A stretch of DNA of 64,000 bases, from positions 26,355 to 90,354 of the forward strand of contig CACMFN010000004.1 of assembly GCA_902612965.1 (NCBI GenBank), written 5' to 3'. Position numbers and translations under genes: made by a program. Of this stretch, positions 25,905 to 34,463 are shown in pieces. Source of the DNA: an uncultured SAR116 cluster alpha proteobacterium. Lineage in GTDB: Bacteria > Pseudomonadota > Alphaproteobacteria > Puniceispirillales > GCA-002684695. The stretch's first letter is position 1. Every line of letters starts with the position of its first letter. The notes beneath the pieces are model-generated. The model ran no database searches. It was not told where the DNA came from and was given only the letters and a program-made list of their open reading frames with translations.

Positions 25905-27059
25905 CTAAGACAGTCTGTGTAAAAGGGTTTCAAGCATTTGATCACATAACATTAATTGATCTTCGCTTACAAATTCATTAGGTTTATGTCCTTGATCCAT
26001 TGAGCCAGGTCCACAAACAACAGTTGGAATTGCGAGTTTCTCGTCAAAAAGTCCGCCCTCTGTACCAAAAGCTACTTTGATGGTTTTATTCTTTCCAGTT
26101 AGAGAAGAAACAAAAGACACAATTTCAGAATTAATATTTGTGTTTAAACCAGGGTATTGATTGGTAATATTTATTTTTATATTTGCATTAGGAGCTTTAT
26201 TTCTTACTTTTACTAAAAGCTTTGAAATTTTTGTTTTTAATTCTGATAAAATTGCAGAAGGTTTATCTTCTGCCAGATTTCTTATCTCAAAGTCTACAGC
26301 TGCATAGTTAGGGACAATGTTTAGAACAACACCACCTGAGATCTTTCCAACATGTAAAGTTGTATAAGGGATGTCATAATCATAATCTTTTACCCCATTT
26401 TGTGATATTTCATTTTGCAGATCTCTAATTTCAGAAATTAAATCACATGCGAGATGAATGGCATTAGTACCCTTCGGAGCAAGCGCAGAATGAGCTTCAA
26501 CACCTTCACACTCAGCTCTTAAAGCCGTTTTACCCTTATGGCCAGTAGCAATTGACATGAGTGTGGGTTCGCCTACGATACACATCTCAGGCTTAAATTT
26601 AAAACCTTTGATCAAATCTATAAGTGACCTTACACCAATGCATCCGACTTCTTCATCATATGAAAGCGCAAGGTAAAGAGGTTTTTGTAAATTTAAGGTT
26701 TTAGCTTTAATAAATGCATTAACCGCTGATGCAACAAAGCCCTTCATATCAGCTGTGCCCCTTCCATAAAATAAGCCATTTTCGTAGGTGCATTTAAATG
26801 GAGGCTTTTCCCAGTTTTGACCATCTACAGGAACAACATCAGTATGCCCAGATAACATTATTCCGTCGGATTTCTCTGGGCCTATATATGCAAATAAATT
26901 AGCTTTGGTCTTTTCTTCATTTTTTATAATCTTTGGTTTAACCCTGTCACATTTTATTAGGTCAGCAATATAATATATCAATTCAATATTGGCATCTTTA
27001 CTTACAGTTGGATAAGAAATCAATTTTTCTAATATGGAAACAGTATTAATATTTTGCAT
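25905..27059 (-). CDS. M20 family metallopeptidase, acetylornithine-deacetylase-like
   Basis: This is a di-zinc amidohydrolase of 384 aa. Metal-binding motifs: MLSGHTDVVPVDGQ (first His/Asp), GRGTADMKGFVASA (bridging Asp) and LSYDEEVGCIG (catalytic Glu pair), then VGEPT. It is ArgE-like, but the context (RidA, Rieske oxygenase and DUF1028 on one side, a DMT exporter on the other) suggests an N-acyl amino acid deacylase of a catabolic set rather than arginine synthesis; this is an inference. Confidence 0.85.
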   Translation of the reverse strand: MQNINTVSILEKLISYPTVSKDANIELIYYIADLIKCDRVKPKIIKNEEKTKANLFAYIGPEKSDGIMLSGHTDVVPVDGQNWEKPPFKCTYENGLFYGRGTADMKGFVASAVNAFIKAKTLNLQKPLYLALSYDEEVGCIGVRSLIDLIKGFKFKPEMCIVGEPTLMSIATGHKGKTALRAECEGVEAHSALAPKGTNAIHLACDLISEIRDLQNEISQNGVKDYDYDIPYTTLHVGKISGGVVLNIVPNYAAVDFEIRNLAEDKPSAILSELKTKISKLLVKVRNKAPNANIKINITNQYPGLNTNINSEIVSFVSSLTGKNKTIKVAFGTEGGLFDEKLAIPTVVCGPGSMDQGHKPNEFVSEDQLMLCDQMLETLLHRLS

Positions 27060-27117
27060 ATCTAATTTATAACTCTCTTAATTATAGAAATAAATTAAAA
27101 TGAACATGTTAAAAAGC

Positions 27118-27978
27118 TTAATATTTTTTGACTTCTCTATTTACTAACCAAACACCAGTACATGTAATTATAAATCCAATGATACCAAACGTATTTAATT
27201 CTTCTTTAAAAATAAAATACCCTAAGATAGCAGAAACCGGCGGTGCTAAAAAAAATAGACTAGCTGTACTAGACATTTTTCCTCTGCTAATTAACAACAT
27301 TAAAATAGATATAGCTCCAATTGAAACCATTAAAATAAGCCAAGACATAGAAATGAATAAATCTATTGTAAGGTTAAATTTAAAAGGCTCTGTAAAATTA
27401 AGAGCTAAAGCAAAAAATATAGCTGCAGATATAGCTTGTATTGTATTGCCTCCAAGTATTTCCATATGTTCTAGATAGCGTTTTTGTATTACTGTTCCAA
27501 ATGAAATTGCTGTTAATGCTACACAGCATGATATAAATCCAATTAATGGAAGCTCCCCACCTAGCCGTGGCCAAATTACTATAATCATTCCAAAAAAACC
27601 AAGAAAAATCCCTATCCATTTTTCAATTGTAATACTTTCTTTGATCAAAATTACTGCAAGAAAACAAGTTAGAATAGGATGTATGGAAACAACTAAAGAA
27701 GATAAACCAGCTGAAGTGCCTTTTGAAATAGCGAAAAAAACCCCCCCTAAGTAAAACCCATGCAATAGAATGCCAACAACAATTATATTTGGTATATCTT
27801 TGATTTTAGGCCATTTTGCTTTAAAAATTAATACAATTAATGCAAATAAAAAGCTTACAATAATGAACCTAACAGCGAGCATACTAAAAGGTCCTGCATC
27901 ACTTAAACCCAGTTTTGCTGCAACAAACGCGCTGGCCCATAAAAAAATAAATAAAATTTTCAGAATAAAATCAAACAT
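27118..27978 (-). CDS. EamA/DMT family transporter
   Basis: This is an integral membrane protein of 286 aa with about ten hydrophobic helices in two repeats. FLWASAFVAAKLGLSDAGPF at the N terminus and FLAPPVSAILGYFIFKEELN in the second repeat are typical of EamA domains. These drug/metabolite transporters usually export amino acids or metabolites; the substrate here is unknown. It lies upstream of the M20 gene in the same direction. Confidence 0.87.
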   Translation of the reverse strand: MFDFILKILFIFLWASAFVAAKLGLSDAGPFSMLAVRFIIVSFLFALIVLIFKAKWPKIKDIPNIIVVGILLHGFYLGGVFFAISKGTSAGLSSLVVSIHPILTCFLAVILIKESITIEKWIGIFLGFFGMIIVIWPRLGGELPLIGFISCCVALTAISFGTVIQKRYLEHMEILGGNTIQAISAAIFFALALNFTEPFKFNLTIDLFISMSWLILMVSIGAISILMLLISRGKMSSTASLFFLAPPVSAILGYFIFKEELNTFGIIGFIITCTGVWLVNREVKKY

Positions 27979-28139
27979 TGTTTTATTATAAAATAATTAA
28001 TTTTATAATACACAATGAAGTTTCAGAATAGAATTTGATTAACAGATTTTATAATTAATTGAATTGAAAATTATTAATTTAATTTTAAAAAAACTTTAGT
28101 GTATGGTTGTAAATATTGGTTCATATTGAAAGGAAAATA

Positions 28140-28499
28140 ATGGCAAAATATGTTTTAATGGGAAGGTATTCCTCACAATTTTCAGAAGGTATGATACATA
28201 CTCCACAAGACAGAATGAAAGTAGTAGAGCCTATGCTTCAAGGCTTTGGTATTGAGCTTAAAGAGTTTTTATTTATACCATCTAATCCAGAGAATGATTT
28301 TGTTGCAATAGTTGAGGCAGATCCTAACAATGAGATGAAGCTGTACGGAGGTGTTCAAATGGTTTATGCATCAGGTACTTTTGAAAAAATTAATGCCTTT
28401 AGAGCTTTTAACAGTGGTGAAATGAGAGATATTTTCCAAATTGGACATGATGGCATTTCATCTTTTGTTTCAGCTAGGCAAGGAGCTGGTTTAGAATAA
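28140..28499 (+). CDS. GYD-domain small protein
   Basis: The protein of 119 aa begins AKYVLMGRYSS and contains FVAIVEADPNNEMKLYGGVQ, the pattern of the GYD family (small dimeric alpha/beta-barrel fold). The start at 28140 is chosen because AAGGA precedes it; a frame extension to 28116 is possible. Its stop overlaps the next start by one base. It is the first of three consecutive small proteins before an FMN 2-hydroxy-acid oxidase. Function unknown. Confidence 0.7.
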   Translation: MAKYVLMGRYSSQFSEGMIHTPQDRMKVVEPMLQGFGIELKEFLFIPSNPENDFVAIVEADPNNEMKLYGGVQMVYASGTFEKINAFRAFNSGEMRDIFQIGHDGISSFVSARQGAGLE

Positions 28500-28759
28500 T
28501 GTATGGTAGGATCATTTCATTTACTTTGCTCGCGCCATCTTTGTGGTCTGTTGTGGAGGCGATTGGTTCAAAGTTAAACAATGAAAATCATAAAAGATTT
28601 TTATTTAAATCTGCCGAAAATGCTGGTTTTATTGTGGAAATTTTTACTGATAGAAAAAATGCTGGCTCAAATTTAGATACAATAAAAGCTATGCAGGGAT
28701 TGAGAGAGCAGGCAATGGCAAAAGTAAATGTCTCTGAGGGAGAAGGTATATTAAAATAA
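28499..28759 (+). CDS. Small unknown protein, possibly dimeric alpha/beta barrel
   Basis: The 86-aa protein starts GRIISFTLLAPSLWSVVEAI and has a strand-helix-strand layout (GFIVEIFTDRKNAGSN) compatible with a stress-responsive or monooxygenase-like dimeric barrel. I cannot assign a family with confidence. It overlaps the GYD gene by one base, so it is translationally coupled, and is followed by a DUF1330 protein. Confidence 0.55.
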   Translation: MYGRIISFTLLAPSLWSVVEAIGSKLNNENHKRFLFKSAENAGFIVEIFTDRKNAGSNLDTIKAMQGLREQAMAKVNVSEGEGILK

Positions 28760-28779
28760 ATTCATTTTAGGAGGACATA

Positions 28780-29076
28780 ATGAAGGGCTACATAATTGGT
28801 CGTGCAAATATTGTGGATCAACAGAAATCAGAAAATTACAAACCTTTAGCTGCAGCAGCTAACAAGAAATTTGGTGGGAAATATCTAGCTAGGGGTGGAA
28901 GGTTTACAACCAAAGAGGGAATTGAATATGAGAGAAATGTTATAATTGAGTTTCCATCGTATGAAAAAGCGAAAGCAGCTTATGAAAGTGATGAATATAA
29001 AAAAGCGCTCGGTGTATTAGGAGATGGAATGGAAAGGACTTTAGTAATTGTAGAAGGCGAAGAGGAAACTAAGTAA
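28780..29076 (+). CDS. DUF1330 family protein
   Basis: The protein of 98 aa matches DUF1330: GYIIGRANIVDQQKSENYKP, then GGKYLARGGRF and NVIIEFPSYEKAKAAYESDE. These are small dimeric alpha/beta-barrel proteins of unknown function, often near oxidoreductases. TAGGAGG before the ATG is a strong ribosome-binding site. Its stop directly abuts the ATG of the next gene. Confidence 0.82.
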   Translation: MKGYIIGRANIVDQQKSENYKPLAAAANKKFGGKYLARGGRFTTKEGIEYERNVIIEFPSYEKAKAAYESDEYKKALGVLGDGMERTLVIVEGEEETK

Positions 29077-30228
29077 ATGAAACTAGACCAATGCCATAAT
29101 TTTCAAGACTTTAGGCTTTTAGCTAAGAAAAGACTTCCATCACCAGTTTTTAATTACATCGATGGAGCAGCAGATGATGAAATAACTTATCAAAGAAATA
29201 CTCAGTCATTCAATGATATTGACTTAGTGCCAAATGTTTTGGCTGGTGTTGAAAACATTGATCTCAAGACTACAATTTTTGGAAAAACAATTGATATGCC
29301 TATTTATTGTGCTCCAACAGCTGTTCAAAGATTGTTCCACCATGAAGGAGAGAGGGCTGTTGCAAAAGCTGCAGAAAAATATGGAACTATGTTCGGTATA
29401 TCGTCTCTCAGTACAGTAAGTGTTGAAGAAATTAATGCCCTTATTAAAACACCGAAAATGTTTCAGTTTTATTTTCATAAAGACAGAGGGCTTAATACAA
29501 ATATGCTTGAGAGAGCAAAAGCACAAAACTTTGATGTTCTTGCTTTAACTGTTGACACTATAACTGGAGGTAATAGAGAACGTGACTTGAGAACTGGATT
29601 TACTATTCCGCCTAATTTTAATATCTACAGTCTTCTAGATTTTTTAATAAAACCGATGTGGACTTTTAACTATTTAACTCATGAGAAATTTGAATTACCA
29701 CATCTACAAGAATTCGTTAAAGAGGGCACAAACGTAATGACTTCAATTGGTTCATATTTTTCAACAATGCTTGATCAGTCAATGAACTGGAGTGATGCAG
29801 AAAAGTTGTGTTCGCAATGGAATGGCCATTTTGCTTTAAAGGGTATAATGAGTGTTGAAGATGCAAAAAAAGCAGTTGATATAGGTTGTACTGGGATAAT
29901 GGTTTCGAATCATGGAGGACGTCAATTAGATGGATCAAGATCCCCTTTTGATCAGTTGGCTGAAATAGTTGATGCAGTAGGTGATAAAATTGATGTTATA
30001 TGTGAAGGAGGTATCCAAAGAGGTACACATGTTTTGAAAGCACTTTCTATTGGTGCCAAAGCATGTTCTGGTGGCAGGCTATACCTTTACGCGCTTGCTG
30101 CTGCAGGGCAGGCTGGTGTTGAGAGAGCTCTTAATCAAATACGAAATGAATTAGAAAGAGATATGAAATTAATGGGTTGCAAAACAGTTAATTACTTGAG
30201 TAGAAAAAACCTAAGATTTCGAAATTAA
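29077..30228 (+). CDS. FMN-dependent 2-hydroxy-acid dehydrogenase
   Basis: This second member of the family in the window is 383 aa. Conserved parts: PVFNYIDGAADDE, MPIYCAPTAVQRLFHHEGE, LTVDTITGGNRERDLR, the catalytic MVSNHGGRQLDGSRSP and the C-terminal CSGGRLYLYALAAAG. It should oxidise an L-2-hydroxy acid and pass electrons to the respiratory chain or oxygen. It starts directly at the DUF1330 stop and is followed by an alpha/beta hydrolase, so the run of small proteins, oxidase and hydrolase is probably one pathway. Confidence 0.9.
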   Translation: MKLDQCHNFQDFRLLAKKRLPSPVFNYIDGAADDEITYQRNTQSFNDIDLVPNVLAGVENIDLKTTIFGKTIDMPIYCAPTAVQRLFHHEGERAVAKAAEKYGTMFGISSLSTVSVEEINALIKTPKMFQFYFHKDRGLNTNMLERAKAQNFDVLALTVDTITGGNRERDLRTGFTIPPNFNIYSLLDFLIKPMWTFNYLTHEKFELPHLQEFVKEGTNVMTSIGSYFSTMLDQSMNWSDAEKLCSQWNGHFALKGIMSVEDAKKAVDIGCTGIMVSNHGGRQLDGSRSPFDQLAEIVDAVGDKIDVICEGGIQRGTHVLKALSIGAKACSGGRLYLYALAAAGQAGVERALNQIRNELERDMKLMGCKTVNYLSRKNLRFRN

Positions 30229-30237
30229 ATATATTTA

Positions 30238-31158
30238 ATGGAAATAGAAACAAAAACTGCAACAGTAAATAATATTAATTGGCATTGGGCTGAGGCTGGT
30301 GATGGAGAAGCTGTTGTATTGCTTCATGGTATTCCAGAAAGTTGGAGATGTTGGAAACATCAAATTCCTAAATTAGCAAGTCAATTTAAAGTGTATGCAA
30401 TTGATTTAAAAGGGTATGGACTTTCAGATAAAAGTGAGGGGGATTACTCAATGAATAAGGTAGCCTCTGAGATATTAGATTTACTTGATTATTTAAAGAT
30501 TGATACCTTTAGGCTTGCTGGTCATGATTGGGGTGTGGCAATTAGTGATAATATAATTGATCAAGCCCCTGAAAGAGTAAACAGATACGTCAGGTGTTGT
30601 CTTTCTTTACATAATTATGACCCGCGAAATTCTTTACACCATCAATGGAATTCTGAAAATCCTGAATTAGCTGCAAAATTGATGAATAAATCTGAAGCTT
30701 ATGTAAAAGTATGGTTTGAAAGTTCTTGTAAGCCAGAATTAATACCGGATGAAACTGAGATAAATGAAATAATAGAAGATTTTTCACATCCTGGTATTGG
30801 AGATGCTGTTACAAGATACTTTAGAGACATACCTAAAAACAAACCTGTAGATTTGTCAAAATTTACTATGCCTATTTTATATATTCATGGCGAACATGAT
30901 CCAAGGCAACCACTTGAATACTGTGAAGGTATGGAGAAACACTTACCAGGTTTGCAAGCAATTCTTGTGCTTGATGCTGGTCATTTTATCACAAGAGAAA
31001 GACCTGTTGAAACTACTAATGCAATGATGTGGTTTTTTAATTCAATGCTTGGTTCAGGTTTGAAATTATTTGATAGATCAAAAGAATTAGGACTTCCCAC
31101 AAAACCTACTGCAGCACCATCAAAAAGTTTTGGTGTAAACTCTTTGAAGTTTGATTGA
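30238..31158 (+). CDS. Alpha/beta hydrolase (epoxide hydrolase / haloacetate dehalogenase-like)
   Basis: This is a soluble alpha/beta hydrolase of 306 aa. The oxyanion-hole motif is HGIPESWRCW; the nucleophile elbow GHDWGVAI carries Asp, as in epoxide hydrolases and dehalogenases; the acid is in YIHGEHDPRQP and the catalytic His in DAGHFITRERP. It follows the hydroxy-acid dehydrogenase by 9 bp. A dehalogenase or epoxide hydrolase feeding a 2-hydroxy acid to the upstream enzyme would make biochemical sense, but that is inference. Confidence 0.85.
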   Translation: MEIETKTATVNNINWHWAEAGDGEAVVLLHGIPESWRCWKHQIPKLASQFKVYAIDLKGYGLSDKSEGDYSMNKVASEILDLLDYLKIDTFRLAGHDWGVAISDNIIDQAPERVNRYVRCCLSLHNYDPRNSLHHQWNSENPELAAKLMNKSEAYVKVWFESSCKPELIPDETEINEIIEDFSHPGIGDAVTRYFRDIPKNKPVDLSKFTMPILYIHGEHDPRQPLEYCEGMEKHLPGLQAILVLDAGHFITRERPVETTNAMMWFFNSMLGSGLKLFDRSKELGLPTKPTAAPSKSFGVNSLKFD

Positions 31159-31969
31159 GAATATTTTGGCAAGGCATAGAGGTAAATTCGATAAATACAA
31201 TAATGCGCCATATGAATTAAGTCGCTCTAGAATAGAAAATTTCATCAATTGCCCTGCCTGTTTTTATATGCAACAGGTAGAAAAAATAGATTTTCCTTCA
31301 ACTCCAGGTTTTAACATTAATGAGGCAACTGATATACTTTTAAAGAAAGACTTTAATTACTATAGGCTTCAAAAAAAACCACATCCTTTTTTAGTAAAAC
31401 AGGGTCTGCCTAATTTAATTCCTTACCAACACGAACATTTTGAGCTTTGGACTCAAAGTATGCATTTTGGAGCTGAGAATAGATTTCATTATGATGACAA
31501 AATTAATAATCTACGAATAGGTGGTGGTCTTGATGATGTTTGGTTAAATACCAAAACAAATAAATTGCATATTGTAGATTATAAAAGCACATCACAAAAA
31601 AGTGATAATGGGCCAATTAATCTAAATGATTATTGGAAAGGTGCATATAAGCGTCAAATGGATCTGTATATTTGGGTAATGAGAAATAAAGGTTTTGATG
31701 TTGATGATGTTGGCTATTTTTTATATTGTGATGGAGATAGATTTACTGATCATACTTTTTTAAATGAAACAAATGCTCTTATGGAGTTTAAAATAACTCT
31801 CATTCCTTATAAATGTGATTTGAATTGGATAGAGACTACTCTAAATAAAATTCATGAAAATTTAAGGTTGGAAGAAAGACCAAAACACAGTGATAATTGT
31901 GAATATGGGAAATTCATTCATGAAATCAGTGAAACGAGTAAAAAATTAAAGATTAAAACGCTTTTTTAG
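31151..31969 (+). CDS. PD-(D/E)XK nuclease-superfamily protein
   Basis: The protein of 272 aa has the Cas4/RecB-like nuclease core: SRSRIENFINCPACFYMQQ at the N terminus, then GGGLDDVWLN and HIVDYKSTS (Asp and Asp-x-Lys motifs). It has no helicase part and only the N-terminal CPAC of the usual iron-sulfur Cys set. The start is TTG 31151 (overlapping the hydrolase stop) or TTG 31166; no ATG occurs before residue 37. The stop overlaps that of the convergent pxpA by 4 bp. A DNA repair nuclease role is likely but unproven. Confidence 0.75.
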   Translation: MIENILARHRGKFDKYNNAPYELSRSRIENFINCPACFYMQQVEKIDFPSTPGFNINEATDILLKKDFNYYRLQKKPHPFLVKQGLPNLIPYQHEHFELWTQSMHFGAENRFHYDDKINNLRIGGGLDDVWLNTKTNKLHIVDYKSTSQKSDNGPINLNDYWKGAYKRQMDLYIWVMRNKGFDVDDVGYFLYCDGDRFTDHTFLNETNALMEFKITLIPYKCDLNWIETTLNKIHENLRLEERPKHSDNCEYGKFIHEISETSKKLKIKTLF

Positions 31970-32751
31970 CTATCAAGCTCTGCCAATTTAACCAGATCAA
32001 ATCCATTGTCTATTAGGCCTTGTTTAATAAATTTAGCTTGATTAAGCGCTTCTTGTTTATCTCCATGTATACAGATACTTTTTGCTGGAACATGAATTTT
32101 TTTACCGTCAAGTGTTTCTATTTTTTCACCATTTGCAATATCAACTGCTTGCTGAACAGCTTTTTGAACATCTGTTATTAAGGAACCTTCTAAACTTCTA
32201 GAACTTAAATTTCCATCTGACATATAGGCTCTATCAGCAAAACCTTCTTCAACGCATGTTATTCCATAGTAGTCACCTGCCTTTATTAACTCAGAGTTTG
32301 TAGGTGCCAGTAAAATCAGTTTTTTGTCTATAGCTTTAAATCCTCTTACAATTGCTTTGGACAGATTTAAATCCTCGCAAGCCATGTTATTAAGTGCGCC
32401 ATGTGGTTTCATGTGAGTAACTTTTGAATTTAGAGTAGAAGCAATTCCTAGTAAAGCTCCAGTTTGATATGCAATTAAATTTTCTATATTTTTTTCAGAA
32501 AGATTTAATCTCCTTCTTCCAAATCCTTCAATATCAGAAAAACCTGGATGAACGCCGATATCAACATTGCTTTCATTGCATAGTAAAATGACATTGCTCA
32601 TAATATTTTCATCACCGGCGTGCTTCCCACAAGCTATATTTGCTGAATTAATTTCATTAATAATATCTTTATCATTTCCCATGGTCCATCTTCCATAGCC
32701 CTCAGCAACATCTGCATTTAAATTGATTTTCAATTTCATTTTTTTTCCCAT
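31966..32751 (-). CDS. pxpA: 5-oxoprolinase subunit PxpA (LamB/YcsF family)
   Basis: PxpA works with PxpB and PxpC to cleave 5-oxoproline (pyroglutamate) to glutamate using ATP. The signature segments are LNADVAEGYGRW, SANIACGKHAGD, DIGVHPGFSD and MKPHGALNNM. At 261 aa it has the usual length; a start four codons later (32739) is equally possible. It is transcribed divergently from pxpBC with only about 31 bp between the start codons. Confidence 0.92.
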   Translation of the reverse strand: MGKKMKLKINLNADVAEGYGRWTMGNDKDIINEINSANIACGKHAGDENIMSNVILLCNESNVDIGVHPGFSDIEGFGRRRLNLSEKNIENLIAYQTGALLGIASTLNSKVTHMKPHGALNNMACEDLNLSKAIVRGFKAIDKKLILLAPTNSELIKAGDYYGITCVEEGFADRAYMSDGNLSSRSLEGSLITDVQKAVQQAVDIANGEKIETLDGKKIHVPAKSICIHGDKQEALNQAKFIKQGLIDNGFDLVKLAELDS

Positions 32752-32782
32752 ATATTATTAATAAAATTAGTTTGATTGTGGC

Positions 32783-33499
32783 ATGAAAAAATTTGATTTT
32801 CAATTAGCAGGTGATACCGGAATTCACTTTTACCCAAAGGGGAGTAATAAAAGTTATATTGAAAATTTACTAAGCTGTCTTAGAGAAAAAGGACCTAAAG
32901 GTATAATAGATTTAATTCCTAGTCTTTCTAACTTATTGGTAGTTTTTGATCCAACAAACATCACTTTAGAAGCATTGATTCAGTATATCGATAAATTAGA
33001 AATAGACGAGTATAACAATAAAAAGAAATACCCTTCAAGCTGGGAAATACCAATATGTTACGATGAAAAATATGGGTTAGATCTTCAATTTATTTCTGAT
33101 AATTGTAATTTATCAATAGATGAGGTTATTGAAACTCATCAAAAACAAATTTATCAAGTCAGCATGATGGGCTTCCTTCCTGGCCTTCCTTTTTTAACAG
33201 AACTTGATAGTAAGCTAAAGATGCCAAGAAGAAGCAACCCTCGAAATTTAGTACCTTCAGGCAGTGTTGGAATAGCTATTAATCAATCTGTAATATATCC
33301 TCAAAATAGTCCTGGAGGATGGAACTTAGTTGGAAGAACACCAATAAATATTTTTGATCAGCGGAAAAAAGAAGCTATTTTACTTTCAATTGGTGATTAC
33401 ATCAGTTTCAAAAAAATAATCAGAGAAGAATTTGAAGATGTTTATAAAAAAAATAAAATATCACCAGTAAGAATAAAAAAAATAAATCATAATGACTGA
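32783..33499 (+). CDS. pxpB: 5-oxoprolinase subunit PxpB (KipI family)
   Basis: The protein of 238 aa shows the KipI/allophanate-hydrolase-subunit-1 pattern: GFLPGLPFLTELDSKLKMPR, RSNPRNLVPSGSVGIAINQS, then YPQNSPGGWNLVGRTP. It forms the 5-oxoprolinase with PxpC, whose start overlaps this gene by 8 bp, and with PxpA. Confidence 0.92.
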   Translation: MKKFDFQLAGDTGIHFYPKGSNKSYIENLLSCLREKGPKGIIDLIPSLSNLLVVFDPTNITLEALIQYIDKLEIDEYNNKKKYPSSWEIPICYDEKYGLDLQFISDNCNLSIDEVIETHQKQIYQVSMMGFLPGLPFLTELDSKLKMPRRSNPRNLVPSGSVGIAINQSVIYPQNSPGGWNLVGRTPINIFDQRKKEAILLSIGDYISFKKIIREEFEDVYKKNKISPVRIKKINHND

Positions 33500-34463
33500 C
33501 ATCCAAAAAGATCCATTTCTTAGAGTTGTTTCAGGTGGGCAAACAACTAGTTTGCAAGACAAAGGAAGATTTGGATTTCAAGATAAAGGTGTTCCTCCAT
33601 CTGGAGTATTAAATCAAAATGCAATGAAAATTGTTAACAAGCTTGTCGGGAATAATATTGAGGAAGCTGTTTTAGAAATTTTTCTAAGCGGTCCAATATT
33701 AGAGGTTAATGCTAAAAATGCACTTGTTTCATTAATAGGTTCTAATTCATCTAGTATAGAAATTATTAACAGAAACGTTAAAATAAGACCTGGCCGTTCA
33801 ATCAAGGTTTTTGAAAAGGATATTATAAAAATTAATTCGGGAAATGAAAATTTAATCTCACTTTTTTCTATTTCTGGAGGGTTCAATGTTACAAAAGTAT
33901 TAGGAAGTAAATCAACAAATCCAAGTGTTATAATGGGGGGATTTAAAGGCGGTTTTCTTGAAGATAATATGAATTTGCCTCTCAATAATAATATTCATAA
34001 ATATCATGAAAGCCTAATTCCTAAATTCAAGTCACACGATCAAGTAAAAATCTTCAGAGTAATTATCGGACCCCATGTGGATAAATTTAGTAATGACGAA
34101 ATCAATAAGTTTTTATCAACAAGTTGGAAAGTGACTAAAGATATTAATAGAATGGGTATAAAACTTACTGGTAATAAAATAAATTCTATAGCAGGACGTG
34201 ACATGCTCTCAGATGGAAATCAAATTGGTTCAATACAAATTACATTAAGTGGTGAGCCAATATTATTATTGCCTGATAGAGGCACTATTGGGGGCTACCC
34301 TAAAATAGCTACAATAATTAGTAGTGATCTTGAACTTATTCCAAGCTTAAATATAGGTCAAAAAATTCGATTTGAAAGTATTAATATAGATGAAGCTAAA
34401 AAGATAAACATAGAATTTGAGAGAAAAACAAATAAAATTTTGTCTAGTATTATAAAAATTTAA
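33492..34463 (+). CDS. pxpC: 5-oxoprolinase subunit PxpC (KipA/biotin-dependent carboxylase-like domain)
   Basis: The protein of 323 aa carries the allophanate-hydrolase-subunit-2 pattern: VSGGQTTSLQDKGRFGFQDK, GVPPSGVLNQNAM, then RMGIKLTGN and RDMLSDGNQIGSIQI near the C-terminal half, and LLPDRGTIGGYPKIATI. It completes the PxpABC set. The 3' end overlaps that of the convergent SDR gene by 14 bp. Confidence 0.92.
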   Translation: MTDIQKDPFLRVVSGGQTTSLQDKGRFGFQDKGVPPSGVLNQNAMKIVNKLVGNNIEEAVLEIFLSGPILEVNAKNALVSLIGSNSSSIEIINRNVKIRPGRSIKVFEKDIIKINSGNENLISLFSISGGFNVTKVLGSKSTNPSVIMGGFKGGFLEDNMNLPLNNNIHKYHESLIPKFKSHDQVKIFRVIIGPHVDKFSNDEINKFLSTSWKVTKDINRMGIKLTGNKINSIAGRDMLSDGNQIGSIQITLSGEPILLLPDRGTIGGYPKIATIISSDLELIPSLNIGQKIRFESINIDEAKKINIEFERKTNKILSSIIKI

